Shown in pieces: positions 38,238 through 46,739 of a stretch of DNA of 64,000 nt (position 1 is the stretch's first letter; every line of letters starts with the position of its first letter). This DNA is from DAHUXN01 sp963729815 (GTDB taxonomy: Bacteria > Acidobacteriota > Terriglobia > Acidiferrales > UBA7541): the NCBI GenBank assembly GCA_963729815.1, contig CAVSPU010000002.1, forward strand, positions 992,001-1,056,000. Direction: 5' to 3'. The notes below the pieces were generated by a model. That model saw only the letters and a list, made by a program, of their open reading frames with translations, had not been told where the DNA came from and did no database searches. A program made the translations under genes and the position numbers.

Positions 38238-41200
38238 TTGCCTGAACTTCCGCCCGACGATCCGATTAAAAGTCGGTCGTTCGCCAACGCCATTTTGATT
38301 GCCATCTTCGTATTGCTCTTGAGCGTGAGCTGGGCGATGTACCAGGAATTCATCGGCCTGCGTCCGTGGCGCGGCTACCAGAGAGACTTCGCTTCCTTGT
38401 ATTCGCTGTACTTGCAAAAACAGATTCGCGCTCGCGACGCTGCCGAGAAGGCTGCCTCTTCGTCCCCCGATTATCAGAAGCTGCAGGACAGCCTCAAACA
38501 GGCTCAGGCCGCGGCGAAGCCTCAGGATGCCGCCATCGAAAAGCAGATTGCCGTCGTCGATGAGCAGCGCGCTGCCATTTTGCATGCTTTTCAAACCGAC
38601 CGCAGCCTGGTCGGCTCGCTGATTTATGACTACGAAATCGTGCCGAGCGCCTCGGCTTACAAAAGCGAAAAACAGAGCCGTTTGAAGGACGTCCTCGACG
38701 CGGAAGCCAAGACTTATCCAGTCGATTGGCCGGAGGCCGGCGGGAAAACCACTACGAAGGACATGAATTATCAGCAACTCAACGATATGTTCAATCAGTT
38801 GCTGGACCAGAAGGCGCAATTAACCGCCAAAGAGGGTGACGCCAACAAGCCTGTGAAGGACGCGCAGGATGCCTTGGATGCCTACCTCAACAGCAAGTTG
38901 CCGGGGCTGAATTCTGCGCAGTTGAACGGATTGCTGAGTACGGTTCGATCCATGGATGTCACGCTCGTCCAGATTAACGTCAACCCGCCTGGGCACGAGA
39001 TCAATGACGTCGGCGGCGTTGGCCTCACCGATCGTTGCCAGTCTTGCCATGTGGGCATGAACCCGAAATACGTGCCGCCCGCTCTCACATTGACGAAGGC
39101 GGACCTCGGCCTCGCGAAGAATCCCGACGCCCCATTTTCAGGCCATCCGGACCAGGATCTCTTGGCGTTGCACCCGCTCGATCAATTTGGTTGCTCCCCG
39201 TGCCATGGCGGCAACGGGCGCGCGCTCACCAGTGTCGAAACTGCCCACGGCCGCTACGAACATTGGTTGTGGCCGCTCTATTATCCCGAGAACTATCAAG
39301 CGGGTTGCCAGCAGTGTCATTCGGCTGATGCCTGGACCGAACATGCCCCTGTTCTGAACGAAGCGAAGATTCTGTATCGCGAGAAAGGCTGCATCGGCTG
39401 CCACAATTACGCCGGGTTCGACAGCCAGGGCGATCAATTGCAGGATACCAATCGCGAAATCGCCAGCCTCGAAAAAGAGAAGGCCGCTGACAACCAGGAA
39501 ATCCCGCAGTTGAATAAACAGGGCGACCAGGCTCCGGACAACGCAACCGCGCAAAAACTCTACGCCAAAGCGACTAACCTCACCGTCGGCGTGAGCAAGA
39601 TCGACGCGAAAGTCGAGCAGCTCGACGATTTGAGCCACAGTTTGCAGCAGGAAGTGAAACGCGTGGGTCCAGACCTGAAGGAAGTTCGGATGAAACTGAA
39701 TCCGAACTGGATTCCTTATTGGCTTGGCCACACCTGGCAGTTTGATCCCACCACCAAGATGCCGCAATTCCGCCTGCAGCCAGACGAAGTTCAGGCCATA
39801 TCGGCGTTCATTTGGCAGCAGGGGCTCAAAGGTCCCGCGCTCGATAAGCAACCTGGCGGCGATGTTGCCAGGGGCAAGGATTTATTCAATTCGCTCGGGT
39901 GCCTGGCGTGCCATTCGATCGGCGAGGGCGCGCAAAAGATTGGCGGCGATGTGGCGGCGAATCTCAGCCGCGTCGCAGAAAAGGCGAACTACGATTATCT
40001 CGTGCGCTGGATTCACAATCCGCGCGTCCGCACGCAGCCATATTGCCCCTACGAGCACAAGGACATCGGCCCCGCGGATTACGCCAAGCATGGTTTGCCG
40101 TACGTTTTTGACGAGGAGCACTCGAAGTGTCCCAATGATGGTCACGAGCTCGTCGTTCAGCAGCAGACCATCATGCCGGATTTCCGCCTGAGCTGGGAGG
40201 AAGCGCGCGACATCGCCAGCTTCCTCATGACGCAAAAAGACTCGAGTGCGCATTACGACCAGGCAAGCTTCATCAACGATTCCAATTTGTACGCGCAGGG
40301 CCGCACATTGGTCGAGCATTATGGTTGCGCCGGCTGCCACGAGATTACCGGCCTTGAAGATGCCGCGCACGTCGGAACCGAACTCACCACCGAGGGCAGC
40401 AAGCCCATCGGCCGCTTCGACTTTGCTCTCCTCTATACCAAGGCTCAGGACGGCGTCCTTCCCGACGGAAAAGAATCGCGCCGTGGCGATTGGTATGACC
40501 TGAAAGGCTTCTTCGATCAGAAGCTCGCCGATCCAGCCATATTCGATGAAGGAAAGTACAAACCGAATCCGATGGACCGCCTGCGCATGCCCAAGCCCAA
40601 TATCGACCAAAGCCAGCTCAATGCGCTGACTTCGTTCTTGCTGGGCAGCACGGAATCCACGCTCCCCCCGAGCTATCAATATGAGCCGACCGACCAGCGA
40701 AAATATATTCAAGAAGGCTGGTGGATCGTCACAAAATACAACTGCATCGGGTGCCATCAGGTCGACATCGGGCAGAAGAGCGTCCTAATGGGTTTGCCGA
40801 TGTATCAGGGAGATAATGCGATTGGCCTCCCGCCGGTGCTCACGAGCGAAGGCGCGCGTGTTAATCCCGAGTGGCTGAAGAGTTTCCTGGCGAACCCGGC
40901 CCTCAGTACCACCGATACCGATCGTGACGGCGTGCGCCAATACTTGAAAGTGCGCATGCCCACCTTCTTCCTCTCCGACGACGAAATTCGCAAGCTTGTG
41001 CTTTTCTTTGGCGCTTTGTCCTCGCAGCAGGAGCCGTTCATTCCAGAGAGGCTGGCGCCTCTCACCGACCAGGAACGCTCGCTGGCTCGCAGCATCTTCA
41101 CCAGTCCAGCCGCTCCCTGCTTGAAGTGCCATGCCACAGGAAATGCGGCGCATGACAAAAACGCTACCGCTCCCAATTTCCTTTTGGTCGGCCAGCGGCT

Positions 41201-41462
41201 CAGGTCAGCGTGGACCGAGCGATGGATCACTGAGCCGGCCACGATCATTCCCGGCACGGCCATGCCGTCCGGCCTGTTTGTTCGCCAGGGTGATCGCTGG
41301 ATTTTCAATGGCCAGCTTCCCGCCGCCGCGAAGCAATACAAGGGCGACGAAGCCGACCTGCTCACCCGGTACCTGTTTGAAATGACGCCGCAGGAGCAGG
41401 CGATGCTGACCGGGCGAACCCCATCCGCGCCGAAATCAGGTTCTTCCGCGGCCAAAAAGTAA
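38238..41462 (+). CDS. Octahaem c-type cytochrome, membrane-anchored, of the bc-type operon
   Basis: This 1074-residue protein has eight CxxCH haem sites: CQSCH (residue 267), CSPCH (319), CQQCH (357), CIGCH (385), CLACH (555), CAGCH (697), CIGCH (836) and CLKCH (961). An N-terminal membrane helix (about residues 14-35) anchors it; residues 50-260 are haem-free and helical (Gln/Ala/Lys-rich). It probably takes electrons from the Rieske protein and passes them to an oxidase or other acceptor. The four N-terminal haems are packed close; the rest sit in cytochrome c-like domains about 120-150 residues apart. The start is a TTG at 38238 after AGAGGAG. The size is well above ordinary cytochrome c1. 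Confidence 0.9.
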   Translation: MPELPPDDPIKSRSFANAILIAIFVLLLSVSWAMYQEFIGLRPWRGYQRDFASLYSLYLQKQIRARDAAEKAASSSPDYQKLQDSLKQAQAAAKPQDAAIEKQIAVVDEQRAAILHAFQTDRSLVGSLIYDYEIVPSASAYKSEKQSRLKDVLDAEAKTYPVDWPEAGGKTTTKDMNYQQLNDMFNQLLDQKAQLTAKEGDANKPVKDAQDALDAYLNSKLPGLNSAQLNGLLSTVRSMDVTLVQINVNPPGHEINDVGGVGLTDRCQSCHVGMNPKYVPPALTLTKADLGLAKNPDAPFSGHPDQDLLALHPLDQFGCSPCHGGNGRALTSVETAHGRYEHWLWPLYYPENYQAGCQQCHSADAWTEHAPVLNEAKILYREKGCIGCHNYAGFDSQGDQLQDTNREIASLEKEKAADNQEIPQLNKQGDQAPDNATAQKLYAKATNLTVGVSKIDAKVEQLDDLSHSLQQEVKRVGPDLKEVRMKLNPNWIPYWLGHTWQFDPTTKMPQFRLQPDEVQAISAFIWQQGLKGPALDKQPGGDVARGKDLFNSLGCLACHSIGEGAQKIGGDVAANLSRVAEKANYDYLVRWIHNPRVRTQPYCPYEHKDIGPADYAKHGLPYVFDEEHSKCPNDGHELVVQQQTIMPDFRLSWEEARDIASFLMTQKDSSAHYDQASFINDSNLYAQGRTLVEHYGCAGCHEITGLEDAAHVGTELTTEGSKPIGRFDFALLYTKAQDGVLPDGKESRRGDWYDLKGFFDQKLADPAIFDEGKYKPNPMDRLRMPKPNIDQSQLNALTSFLLGSTESTLPPSYQYEPTDQRKYIQEGWWIVTKYNCIGCHQVDIGQKSVLMGLPMYQGDNAIGLPPVLTSEGARVNPEWLKSFLANPALSTTDTDRDGVRQYLKVRMPTFFLSDDEIRKLVLFFGALSSQQEPFIPERLAPLTDQERSLARSIFTSPAAPCLKCHATGNAAHDKNATAPNFLLVGQRLRSAWTERWITEPATIIPGTAMPSGLFVRQGDRWIFNGQLPAAAKQYKGDEADLLTRYLFEMTPQEQAMLTGRTPSAPKSGSSAAKK

Positions 41463-41545
41463 TATCCTATATAGATGAGGCCGTTGTTCGGCGAAATTCA
41501 TCTCCATAAGCGGGCCAAGTTCAAACGAGGAGGAATAATCTCATT

Positions 41546-42328
41546 ATGAATCGGAAATGGTTGTGTTGGGCGGCCGGATTTGTCCTGGCTGCCTCTGTCG
41601 TTGGATGCAGCAAGAGTTCCAATCAGCCCACGAGCGAAGAGCAGCCCGCGGCTTCGGCGGCCACCAAGACCGTCGATATGTCCACCGTGGGTTCCATCAG
41701 CGGCGTCGTTAAGCTCGATGGCACCGCGCCGAAATACAAGGCCATCAACATGAGCGCGGACCCCTATTGCGTCAAGGCCAATCCGAAGCCGGTGTTTCCA
41801 GATGAAGTTGTAACCGGCGATGGCGGAACTCTCGCCAATGTCGTTGTCTACGTGAAATCCGGCGCCGAGGGCTATTCTTTCCCCACGCCGTCCGAACCTG
41901 CCACGTTCGACCAGAAAGGCTGCATGTACACGCCGCACGTATTGGCGTTGATGGTTGGGCAGCAACTCCAGGTTCTGAATAGCGACGATACAACCCACAA
42001 CATTCACCCCACGCCCGCGGACAATCGCGAATGGAACAAATCGCAGCCGCCCAAGGCGCCCGCAATCGTGGAAACCTTTGCGCGTCCAGAAGTGGCCATT
42101 CCCGTCAAGTGCAACGTCCACCCGTGGATGAAGGGCTATTTTGCCGTGATGGCAAACCCCTATTACGCCGTGACGGACAAGGACGGCAAGTTCGAGTTGA
42201 AGAACGTGCCCCCAGGAACGTACACGGTCGAAGCCTGGCAGGAAAAGTACGGCGTTCTTGACCAGACCGTCACGGTCACTGCCAAGCAGGCGCAGACGAC
42301 TGACTTCACGTTTAAGGCGGGCTCCTAA
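41546..42328 (+). CDS. Cupredoxin-like lipoprotein with regulatory-like domain
   Basis: This 260-residue protein has a lipobox (AASVVGC) and should be an outer-leaflet or periplasm-facing lipoprotein. A cupredoxin-type site is suggested by DTTHNIHPTP, KCNVHPWMKGYF: His, Cys, His and Met are the right kinds and order for type 1 copper. The C-terminal KDGKFELKNVPPGTYTVEAW is a carboxypeptidase-regulatory-like beta module. Similar proteins are described as 'methylamine utilisation' or plastocyanin-like. A strong AGGAGGAATAA site precedes the ATG. It closes the bc operon and may act as an electron carrier; this is inference. Confidence 0.8.
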   Translation: MNRKWLCWAAGFVLAASVVGCSKSSNQPTSEEQPAASAATKTVDMSTVGSISGVVKLDGTAPKYKAINMSADPYCVKANPKPVFPDEVVTGDGGTLANVVVYVKSGAEGYSFPTPSEPATFDQKGCMYTPHVLALMVGQQLQVLNSDDTTHNIHPTPADNREWNKSQPPKAPAIVETFARPEVAIPVKCNVHPWMKGYFAVMANPYYAVTDKDGKFELKNVPPGTYTVEAWQEKYGVLDQTVTVTAKQAQTTDFTFKAGS

Positions 42329-42414
42329 GCGATCCCTGATTATGCGGCGGCGTGTGCGCATCTCGCATTCGCCGCCGTTCCCGCTCAATCATTCTTCTGC
42401 CGGCGGAGGCTGTA

Positions 42415-42825
42415 ATGAAGGTGAGCCCCCATTTGAACTTCAACGGCCAATGTGAAACGGCCTTCAAGTTTTACGAGAAATGCTTGGGCGGCAAGATTAC
42501 TTTTATGTTGACGTACGGAGATTCGTCGGTGGCCGCGCAAACGCGGCCCGGCTGGCACAAAAAGATCATCCATGCCACGTTCACCGTGGGCGACCAGACA
42601 TTCTCAGGCGCGGATGTTGGAGAGCGTTATCAGAAACCACAGGGCATCTCGCTCACGCTCGAAGTTGCCGATCCGGCGGAAGCCGACCGCATTTTCAAGT
42701 CGCTCGCGGAGAACGGCTCGGTGCAGATGCCCATTCAGGAGACTTTCTGGGCGTGGCGTTTTGCCATGTTCACGGATCAATTCGGTACGCCGTGGATGAT
42801 TAATTGCGGGAAACCGCGCGTGTGA
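42415..42825 (+). CDS. VOC-family protein (PhnB/DUF1428-type)
   Basis: This 136-residue protein belongs to the VOC (glyoxalase-like) superfamily in the PhnB/3-demethylubiquinone-methyltransferase-like branch. Typical features are PHLNFNGQCETAFKFYEKCLGG, TFSGADVGERY, LEVADPAEADRIFKSLAENG and the C-terminal MFTDQFGTPWMINC. The ATG at 42415 follows CGGAGGC. The function is not known; this branch lacks clear catalytic metal ligands. It sits between the bc operon and ctaA, whose GTG start overlaps its stop. Confidence 0.85.
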   Translation: MKVSPHLNFNGQCETAFKFYEKCLGGKITFMLTYGDSSVAAQTRPGWHKKIIHATFTVGDQTFSGADVGERYQKPQGISLTLEVADPAEADRIFKSLAENGSVQMPIQETFWAWRFAMFTDQFGTPWMINCGKPRV

Positions 42826-43754
42826 AGGGACAATTCGATTTGAGAGAAGCAGGGAACCGCAATCTTCATCGCTTCGCCGTCCTGACGGCCTTCTGCACGT
42901 TTCTCCTGATCATTGCCGGCGCGCTCGTCACCAGCAATCAGGCTGGGCTGTCCATTCCCACTTGGCCTTTTGCCTATGGCTCCGTTTTTCCGCCTATGGT
43001 CGGCGGCATTCGCTGGGAGTGGAGCCATCGCCTCGCCGCTGGCACCGTCGCGATACTCACCGCGATTCTCGCCGTGTTCATCTGGCTCCGTGAGTCGCGC
43101 CAGTGGGTCAGGATATTGGGCGTCGTTGCATTCTTGCTCGTTGTGGCACAGGCTCTCCTCGGCCGCTTTACGGTGAAGACGTTCCTTTCCCCTCCCGTGT
43201 CGGCTTCTCACGCCACTCTCGCGGAGCTGTTTTTCATCGTCACCGTGAGCCTCGCCGTGTTCACGGGAAAGTGGTGGACCGGCGACGTTCCGCAATTGCG
43301 CGACGAAGAGTCGCCCAAATTGCGCACCATCGCCCTTGCCACGTCCTGCGTCATCCTTGTGCAGATCGTTCTCGGCGCCGCGTTTCGCCACAACGCCTTC
43401 GGCATCATCCCGCATATCATCGGCGCCGTCGTCGTCGTAGGAATGGTTTTCTGGACCGTCCTTGCCGTGGCCGTGCGCTTCCGCAAAGTGCGTGACTTGC
43501 GCGTCGCTGCCCGCTATCTCGAGATTCTTCTCGGCCTGCAGATTCTGCTCGGCGGCGCGGCCTACTGGGCTGTGCTCGCGGCGCGCGACGCCGTCCAGCC
43601 CACTCCGCTCTACGTCACGATCACCGTGGCGCACGTCGCCGTGGGCGCGCTGACCTTCGCAGCGAGCGTCTTCCTCACGCTTTGCTGCTATCGCATTCTG
43701 AAGCCCTCGCGCGATGCGCGCATGGAACATTCCACGGAGCGGGCGCTTTCATGA
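42822..43754 (+). CDS. ctaA: Haem A synthase
   Basis: This 310-residue protein is the CtaA/COX15 enzyme converting haem O to haem A for aa3-type oxidases. Eight membrane helices are expected. Conserved His-bearing segments are WEWSHRLAAGTVA, VSASHATLAEL, FRHNAFGIIPHIIGAVVV and VTIAHVAVGALTF-like ITVAHVAVGALTF. Upstream, NQAGLSIPTWPF is a family motif. The GTG at 42822 overlaps the previous stop (GTGA) and is taken as start. ctaB follows 10 bases after the stop. Confidence 0.92.
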   Translation: MKGQFDLREAGNRNLHRFAVLTAFCTFLLIIAGALVTSNQAGLSIPTWPFAYGSVFPPMVGGIRWEWSHRLAAGTVAILTAILAVFIWLRESRQWVRILGVVAFLLVVAQALLGRFTVKTFLSPPVSASHATLAELFFIVTVSLAVFTGKWWTGDVPQLRDEESPKLRTIALATSCVILVQIVLGAAFRHNAFGIIPHIIGAVVVVGMVFWTVLAVAVRFRKVRDLRVAARYLEILLGLQILLGGAAYWAVLAARDAVQPTPLYVTITVAHVAVGALTFAASVFLTLCCYRILKPSRDARMEHSTERALS

Positions 43755-43764
43755 GGCTCCGGGA

Positions 43765-44676
43765 ATGAGTCCAATGAGCCCATCGAGCGAAGCGCGCGTC
43801 GCCTCAGTCCCGGCCATGTCTCGGTCGTGGTGCTACTTGGTATTGGCCAAACCCGACGTTACTTTTCTTGTCGTCTTGACCACCATGGCCGGGTATTACC
43901 TCGGCGCGGCAGGTCCGACCGACCCGCTCAGGATGTTCAATGTTGTTTTTGGCACCACTCTGGTCGGCGCCGGTACGGCGGCGCTCAATCATTACATTGA
44001 GCGTGAGAGCGACGCGAAAATGCGCCGCACCTGCGCGCGGCCCTTGCCCATCGGAGCCTTGCGCCCCATCGAAGCTCTCGCTTTTGGCGCTGGCCTGATT
44101 TTCGTCGGTGGAATTTACCTGGCGCTGCTGACAAATTGGCTGTCTTGCTCGCTCGCGCTGTTGACGGCGCTCCTCTACTTGGGTGTTTACACTCCCTTGA
44201 AGAAACACACCATTTGGGCAACCGCTTTGGGCGCCTTTCCCGGCGCGATTCCTCCGCTGGTTGGCTGGGCCGCCGCCCGCGGTTCGCTCAACGAAGGCGC
44301 GTGGCTGCTCTTCGGCATCCTTTTCCTCTGGCAGTTCCCGCATTTCTATTCCATTGCCTGGATGTATCGCGAAGACTACGCGCGCGCCGGAATTCAAATG
44401 CTTCCGGTCGTGGACCGCAGCGGCTCGGCCACGTTCGGCCAGATTATTTTCACCGCCGCGGTTTTGGTTCCGTTCAGCTTGCTGCCTTCGGTAATCGGCC
44501 TCGCGGGCGTACGTTATTTCTTCGGTGCATTGATCATCGGAATGCTGCTCGTCGAAGTCTGCCTCTGGGCTTCGCGCAATCGCACCAACGTTCGCGCCAA
44601 ATGGCTCATGCACGCGACCGTCGCGCATATTCCGTTGCTGCTTGGTTTGCTGATGTTCGATAAAATTGTGAAGTGA
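43765..44676 (+). CDS. ctaB: Protohaem IX farnesyltransferase (haem O synthase)
   Basis: This 303-residue UbiA-superfamily prenyltransferase makes haem O from protohaem. Family motifs are LVLAKPDVTFLVVLTTMAGYYLG, the metal/prenyl-binding NHYIERESDAKMRRTCARPLP (NxxxDxxxD-like), YTPLKKHTIWATALGAFPGAIPPLVGW and WQFPHFYSIAWMYREDYARAG. Nine helices are likely. The ATG at 43765 follows CCGGGA. It forms a pair with ctaA for haem A supply. Confidence 0.95.
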   Translation: MSPMSPSSEARVASVPAMSRSWCYLVLAKPDVTFLVVLTTMAGYYLGAAGPTDPLRMFNVVFGTTLVGAGTAALNHYIERESDAKMRRTCARPLPIGALRPIEALAFGAGLIFVGGIYLALLTNWLSCSLALLTALLYLGVYTPLKKHTIWATALGAFPGAIPPLVGWAAARGSLNEGAWLLFGILFLWQFPHFYSIAWMYREDYARAGIQMLPVVDRSGSATFGQIIFTAAVLVPFSLLPSVIGLAGVRYFFGALIIGMLLVEVCLWASRNRTNVRAKWLMHATVAHIPLLLGLLMFDKIVK

Positions 44677-44721
44677 CAACGCGCTTTGCTGAATGATTGT
44701 TTTACCGAGACTTGGTTGCGC

Positions 44722-45080
44722 GTTGTCATCCTGAGCCTGCCCGCCGTGGTGGGCGGAGCGAAGGATCTTGCTTTTGCGTCTTGATGAATCTGCATTTCGT
44801 TTGCGTGTTCATTTTGACCGAAGCGCAGCCTGCCTGCCACAGGCAGGCTTTAGGCCGGCACATCGGCCTCTTGCCCTAAGAGGGTTGGCGCAGGGCAGTG
44901 GCAGTTGTAGCGGCCACCTTTAGGTGGGCAGCGCCTTGTAGGTCGCGGCTTTATAGCCTGAGCGCTTTTCGCGAAGGGCAGCGGCAGTTGTAGCGGCCAC
45001 CTTTAGGTGGGCAGCGCCTTGTGGGTCGCGGCTTTAGCCGCGACAACGAGCCTCGTGTTCTGAGAGCGGCTTCAGCCGCT
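44722..45080. repeat. Cluster of REP-like hairpins, including a 61-bp near-perfect tandem pair
   Basis: The gap after ctaB holds no gene. It starts with a GTCATCCTGAG...GCGAAGGATCT type repeat (44722-44767). Then comes a perfect hairpin, GCCTGCCTG-CCA-CAGGCAGGC (44828-44848). Two 61-bp copies follow at 44893-44953 and 44976-45036, differing at only two bases and each holding CCACCTTTAGGTGG. The second continues into a perfect 9-bp palindrome, GTCGCGGCT-TT-AGCCGCGAC (45025-45044), and a similar AGCGGCT-TC-AGCCGCT hairpin follows at 45065-45080. Confidence 0.75.
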
Positions 45081-45146
45081 GAAGTCCGTGTTTCGAGTTT
45101 TGCACCACGCTGTTAGATTCGAAAAGAAAGGTGTTTGGGGCGTCTT

Positions 45147-45356
45147 ATGATTGAAGTCCTCGCATTTTCCGTGGTCCTCGTGCTTCTCTCGTTGCTGGGA
45201 TTGATTTGGGATGTCACCAGCGGGCTCATCGCCTCCGGCGTCGACGGCATTCTTCTTGCGCTCGTCTGCCTGATGATGGGCGGGATTTTTTCGCTGCAGA
45301 TACTCTATACGCTCTGGCGCCATCGCAAGGATTCGGCTGGAGGCGGCGGGAAGTAG
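45147..45356 (+). CDS. Small two-helix membrane protein
   Basis: This 69-residue protein is not recognised. It has two membrane helices (VLAFSVVLVLLSLLGLIW and GILLALVCLMMGGIFSLQIL) joined by a short polar loop, and a basic, Gly-rich C-terminus (LWRHRKDSAGGGGK). The ATG at 45147 is preferred. Because it lies between ctaB and a DUF420-type gene, it may be a small oxidase-assembly or oxidase-associated subunit; this is inference from context. Confidence 0.6.
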   Translation: MIEVLAFSVVLVLLSLLGLIWDVTSGLIASGVDGILLALVCLMMGGIFSLQILYTLWRHRKDSAGGGGK

Positions 45357-45371
45357 CCCCCCTCCGCCCGC

Positions 45372-46691
45372 ATGGCTTCCGCCTCTCTCTCGTTTTTCCC
45401 GGCCTTGGACGCCTGCCTCAACGGCACGAGCGCAATTCTTGCCGCCACAGGCTACCTCATGATTCGCCGCGGCAAAGTCCTACCGCACAAAGTCTGCATG
45501 ATTTCCGCCGTGATTTGCTCCGCCACATTTCTTTTCTGCTACGTTTACTTTCATCTCCACGCCGGAATCGTCCGCTTCACGGGCCAGGGCGTCATTCGTC
45601 CCGTCTATTTCACGATTTTGACCACGCATACCATTCTCGCCATCGTCATCGTTCCCTTGGTTCTGATCACTCTCACATTCGCTCTCCGCGCGCAATTTCG
45701 CCGCCACAAAAAAATCGCCCGCTGGACCCTCCCCCTCTGGCTCTACGTCTCCGTCACCGGCGTCATCGTCTACTATCTTTTGTTTGTTCTCTACACGCCG
45801 TACTCTTGGAAACAGTCTCTCGGCGACGAACTTGTCCGGCTGGAAGGGCAATACGGACTGACGGTGGCTTCATTTTACAGGGGTATCGATATCGTGTCGT
45901 TCAAGAATCGAACGGTGATTCATGGCAAGGAACCTCGAGAACTTGGCCTTCAAGGGACACTGTCGCGGGATGGTTTAGAAATCGCGGCTGGCTTTCCAGA
46001 CCAAGCTGGCGATCACCTCGGCATTGCTACTTGGGACGGAACTGATATTCGACGGTACCCAGATATTCCTGCGCCAGCGGATGCCTGCTGGTCTTTCGAC
46101 AAGTCAATGCTAGTAGTCAGCGTCCAGAAATTCGACTTCGGGGCGGCGCCCCCCAACAGCAAACTCGAAATACTTGGCCTGACTCCCGAGGAGACTCAAG
46201 AAATTGATGTGCGAGCACACGTAACGACTCAGTGTTGGTCGCCGGATGACAAGGAGATTGTTTACGACGCCGCTGATAGTGTTCGGACGTACGACACCAC
46301 GCGAAGAATCTGGAGGGTGATTGCCAAAGGAACGGAGCCCACTTGGTCGCCGGATGGCAAGTGGATAGCCTTTCTCGATGATGGGACGTATTGGGTGATC
46401 CAGCCCTCGGGAGAGGTTCGAAAAATCCTATTTCGCAAGAGGAATGCTGCCTCTGGCTTGTATTGGTCGCCAGACTCGCGCATCGTTGCCTATACGCGCC
46501 GAGTCGGGCTGCTTGATCTGCTCGACGGGGTCCTCCCGCTTCTCGATGCTGACGCGTATCGGCTTTGGGTCAGGCGCTTAGAAGACAATTCCGAGGAGTC
46601 GGTAGGCGGGAATTGGGGAGTCGGTGGCTTTCAATGGATTGAAAATAAACAGCTCGTTCAGAGCCTTGAATCCACTGCGGCCTCGAAGTAG
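45372..46691 (+). CDS. DUF420-type membrane domain fused to a beta-propeller
   Basis: This 439-residue protein has two unlike halves. Residues 1-150 carry four or five membrane helices and DUF420-like features (LMIRRGKVLPHKVCM, FHLHAGIVRFTG, HTILAIVIVPLVLITL, and the end LLFVLYTPYSW). DUF420/CtaM-type proteins assist assembly of haem-copper oxidases. Residues 160-439 form a WD40/TolB-like propeller with repeated WSPD motifs (CWSPDDKEIVYD, TWSPDGKWIAFLDDG, YWSPDSRIVAY). Base use changes near 45840, from C-rich codons to more A and G. DUF420 proteins are normally alone (140-190 residues), so this could be a real fusion or a recombination joint. Confidence 0.72.
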   Translation: MASASLSFFPALDACLNGTSAILAATGYLMIRRGKVLPHKVCMISAVICSATFLFCYVYFHLHAGIVRFTGQGVIRPVYFTILTTHTILAIVIVPLVLITLTFALRAQFRRHKKIARWTLPLWLYVSVTGVIVYYLLFVLYTPYSWKQSLGDELVRLEGQYGLTVASFYRGIDIVSFKNRTVIHGKEPRELGLQGTLSRDGLEIAAGFPDQAGDHLGIATWDGTDIRRYPDIPAPADACWSFDKSMLVVSVQKFDFGAAPPNSKLEILGLTPEETQEIDVRAHVTTQCWSPDDKEIVYDAADSVRTYDTTRRIWRVIAKGTEPTWSPDGKWIAFLDDGTYWVIQPSGEVRKILFRKRNAASGLYWSPDSRIVAYTRRVGLLDLLDGVLPLLDADAYRLWVRRLEDNSEESVGGNWGVGGFQWIENKQLVQSLESTAASK

Positions 46692-46739
46692 CCTGTCCGA
46701 CACGATCGGATGTTTTCTACTGCCGGGAAGGGAATCGAT

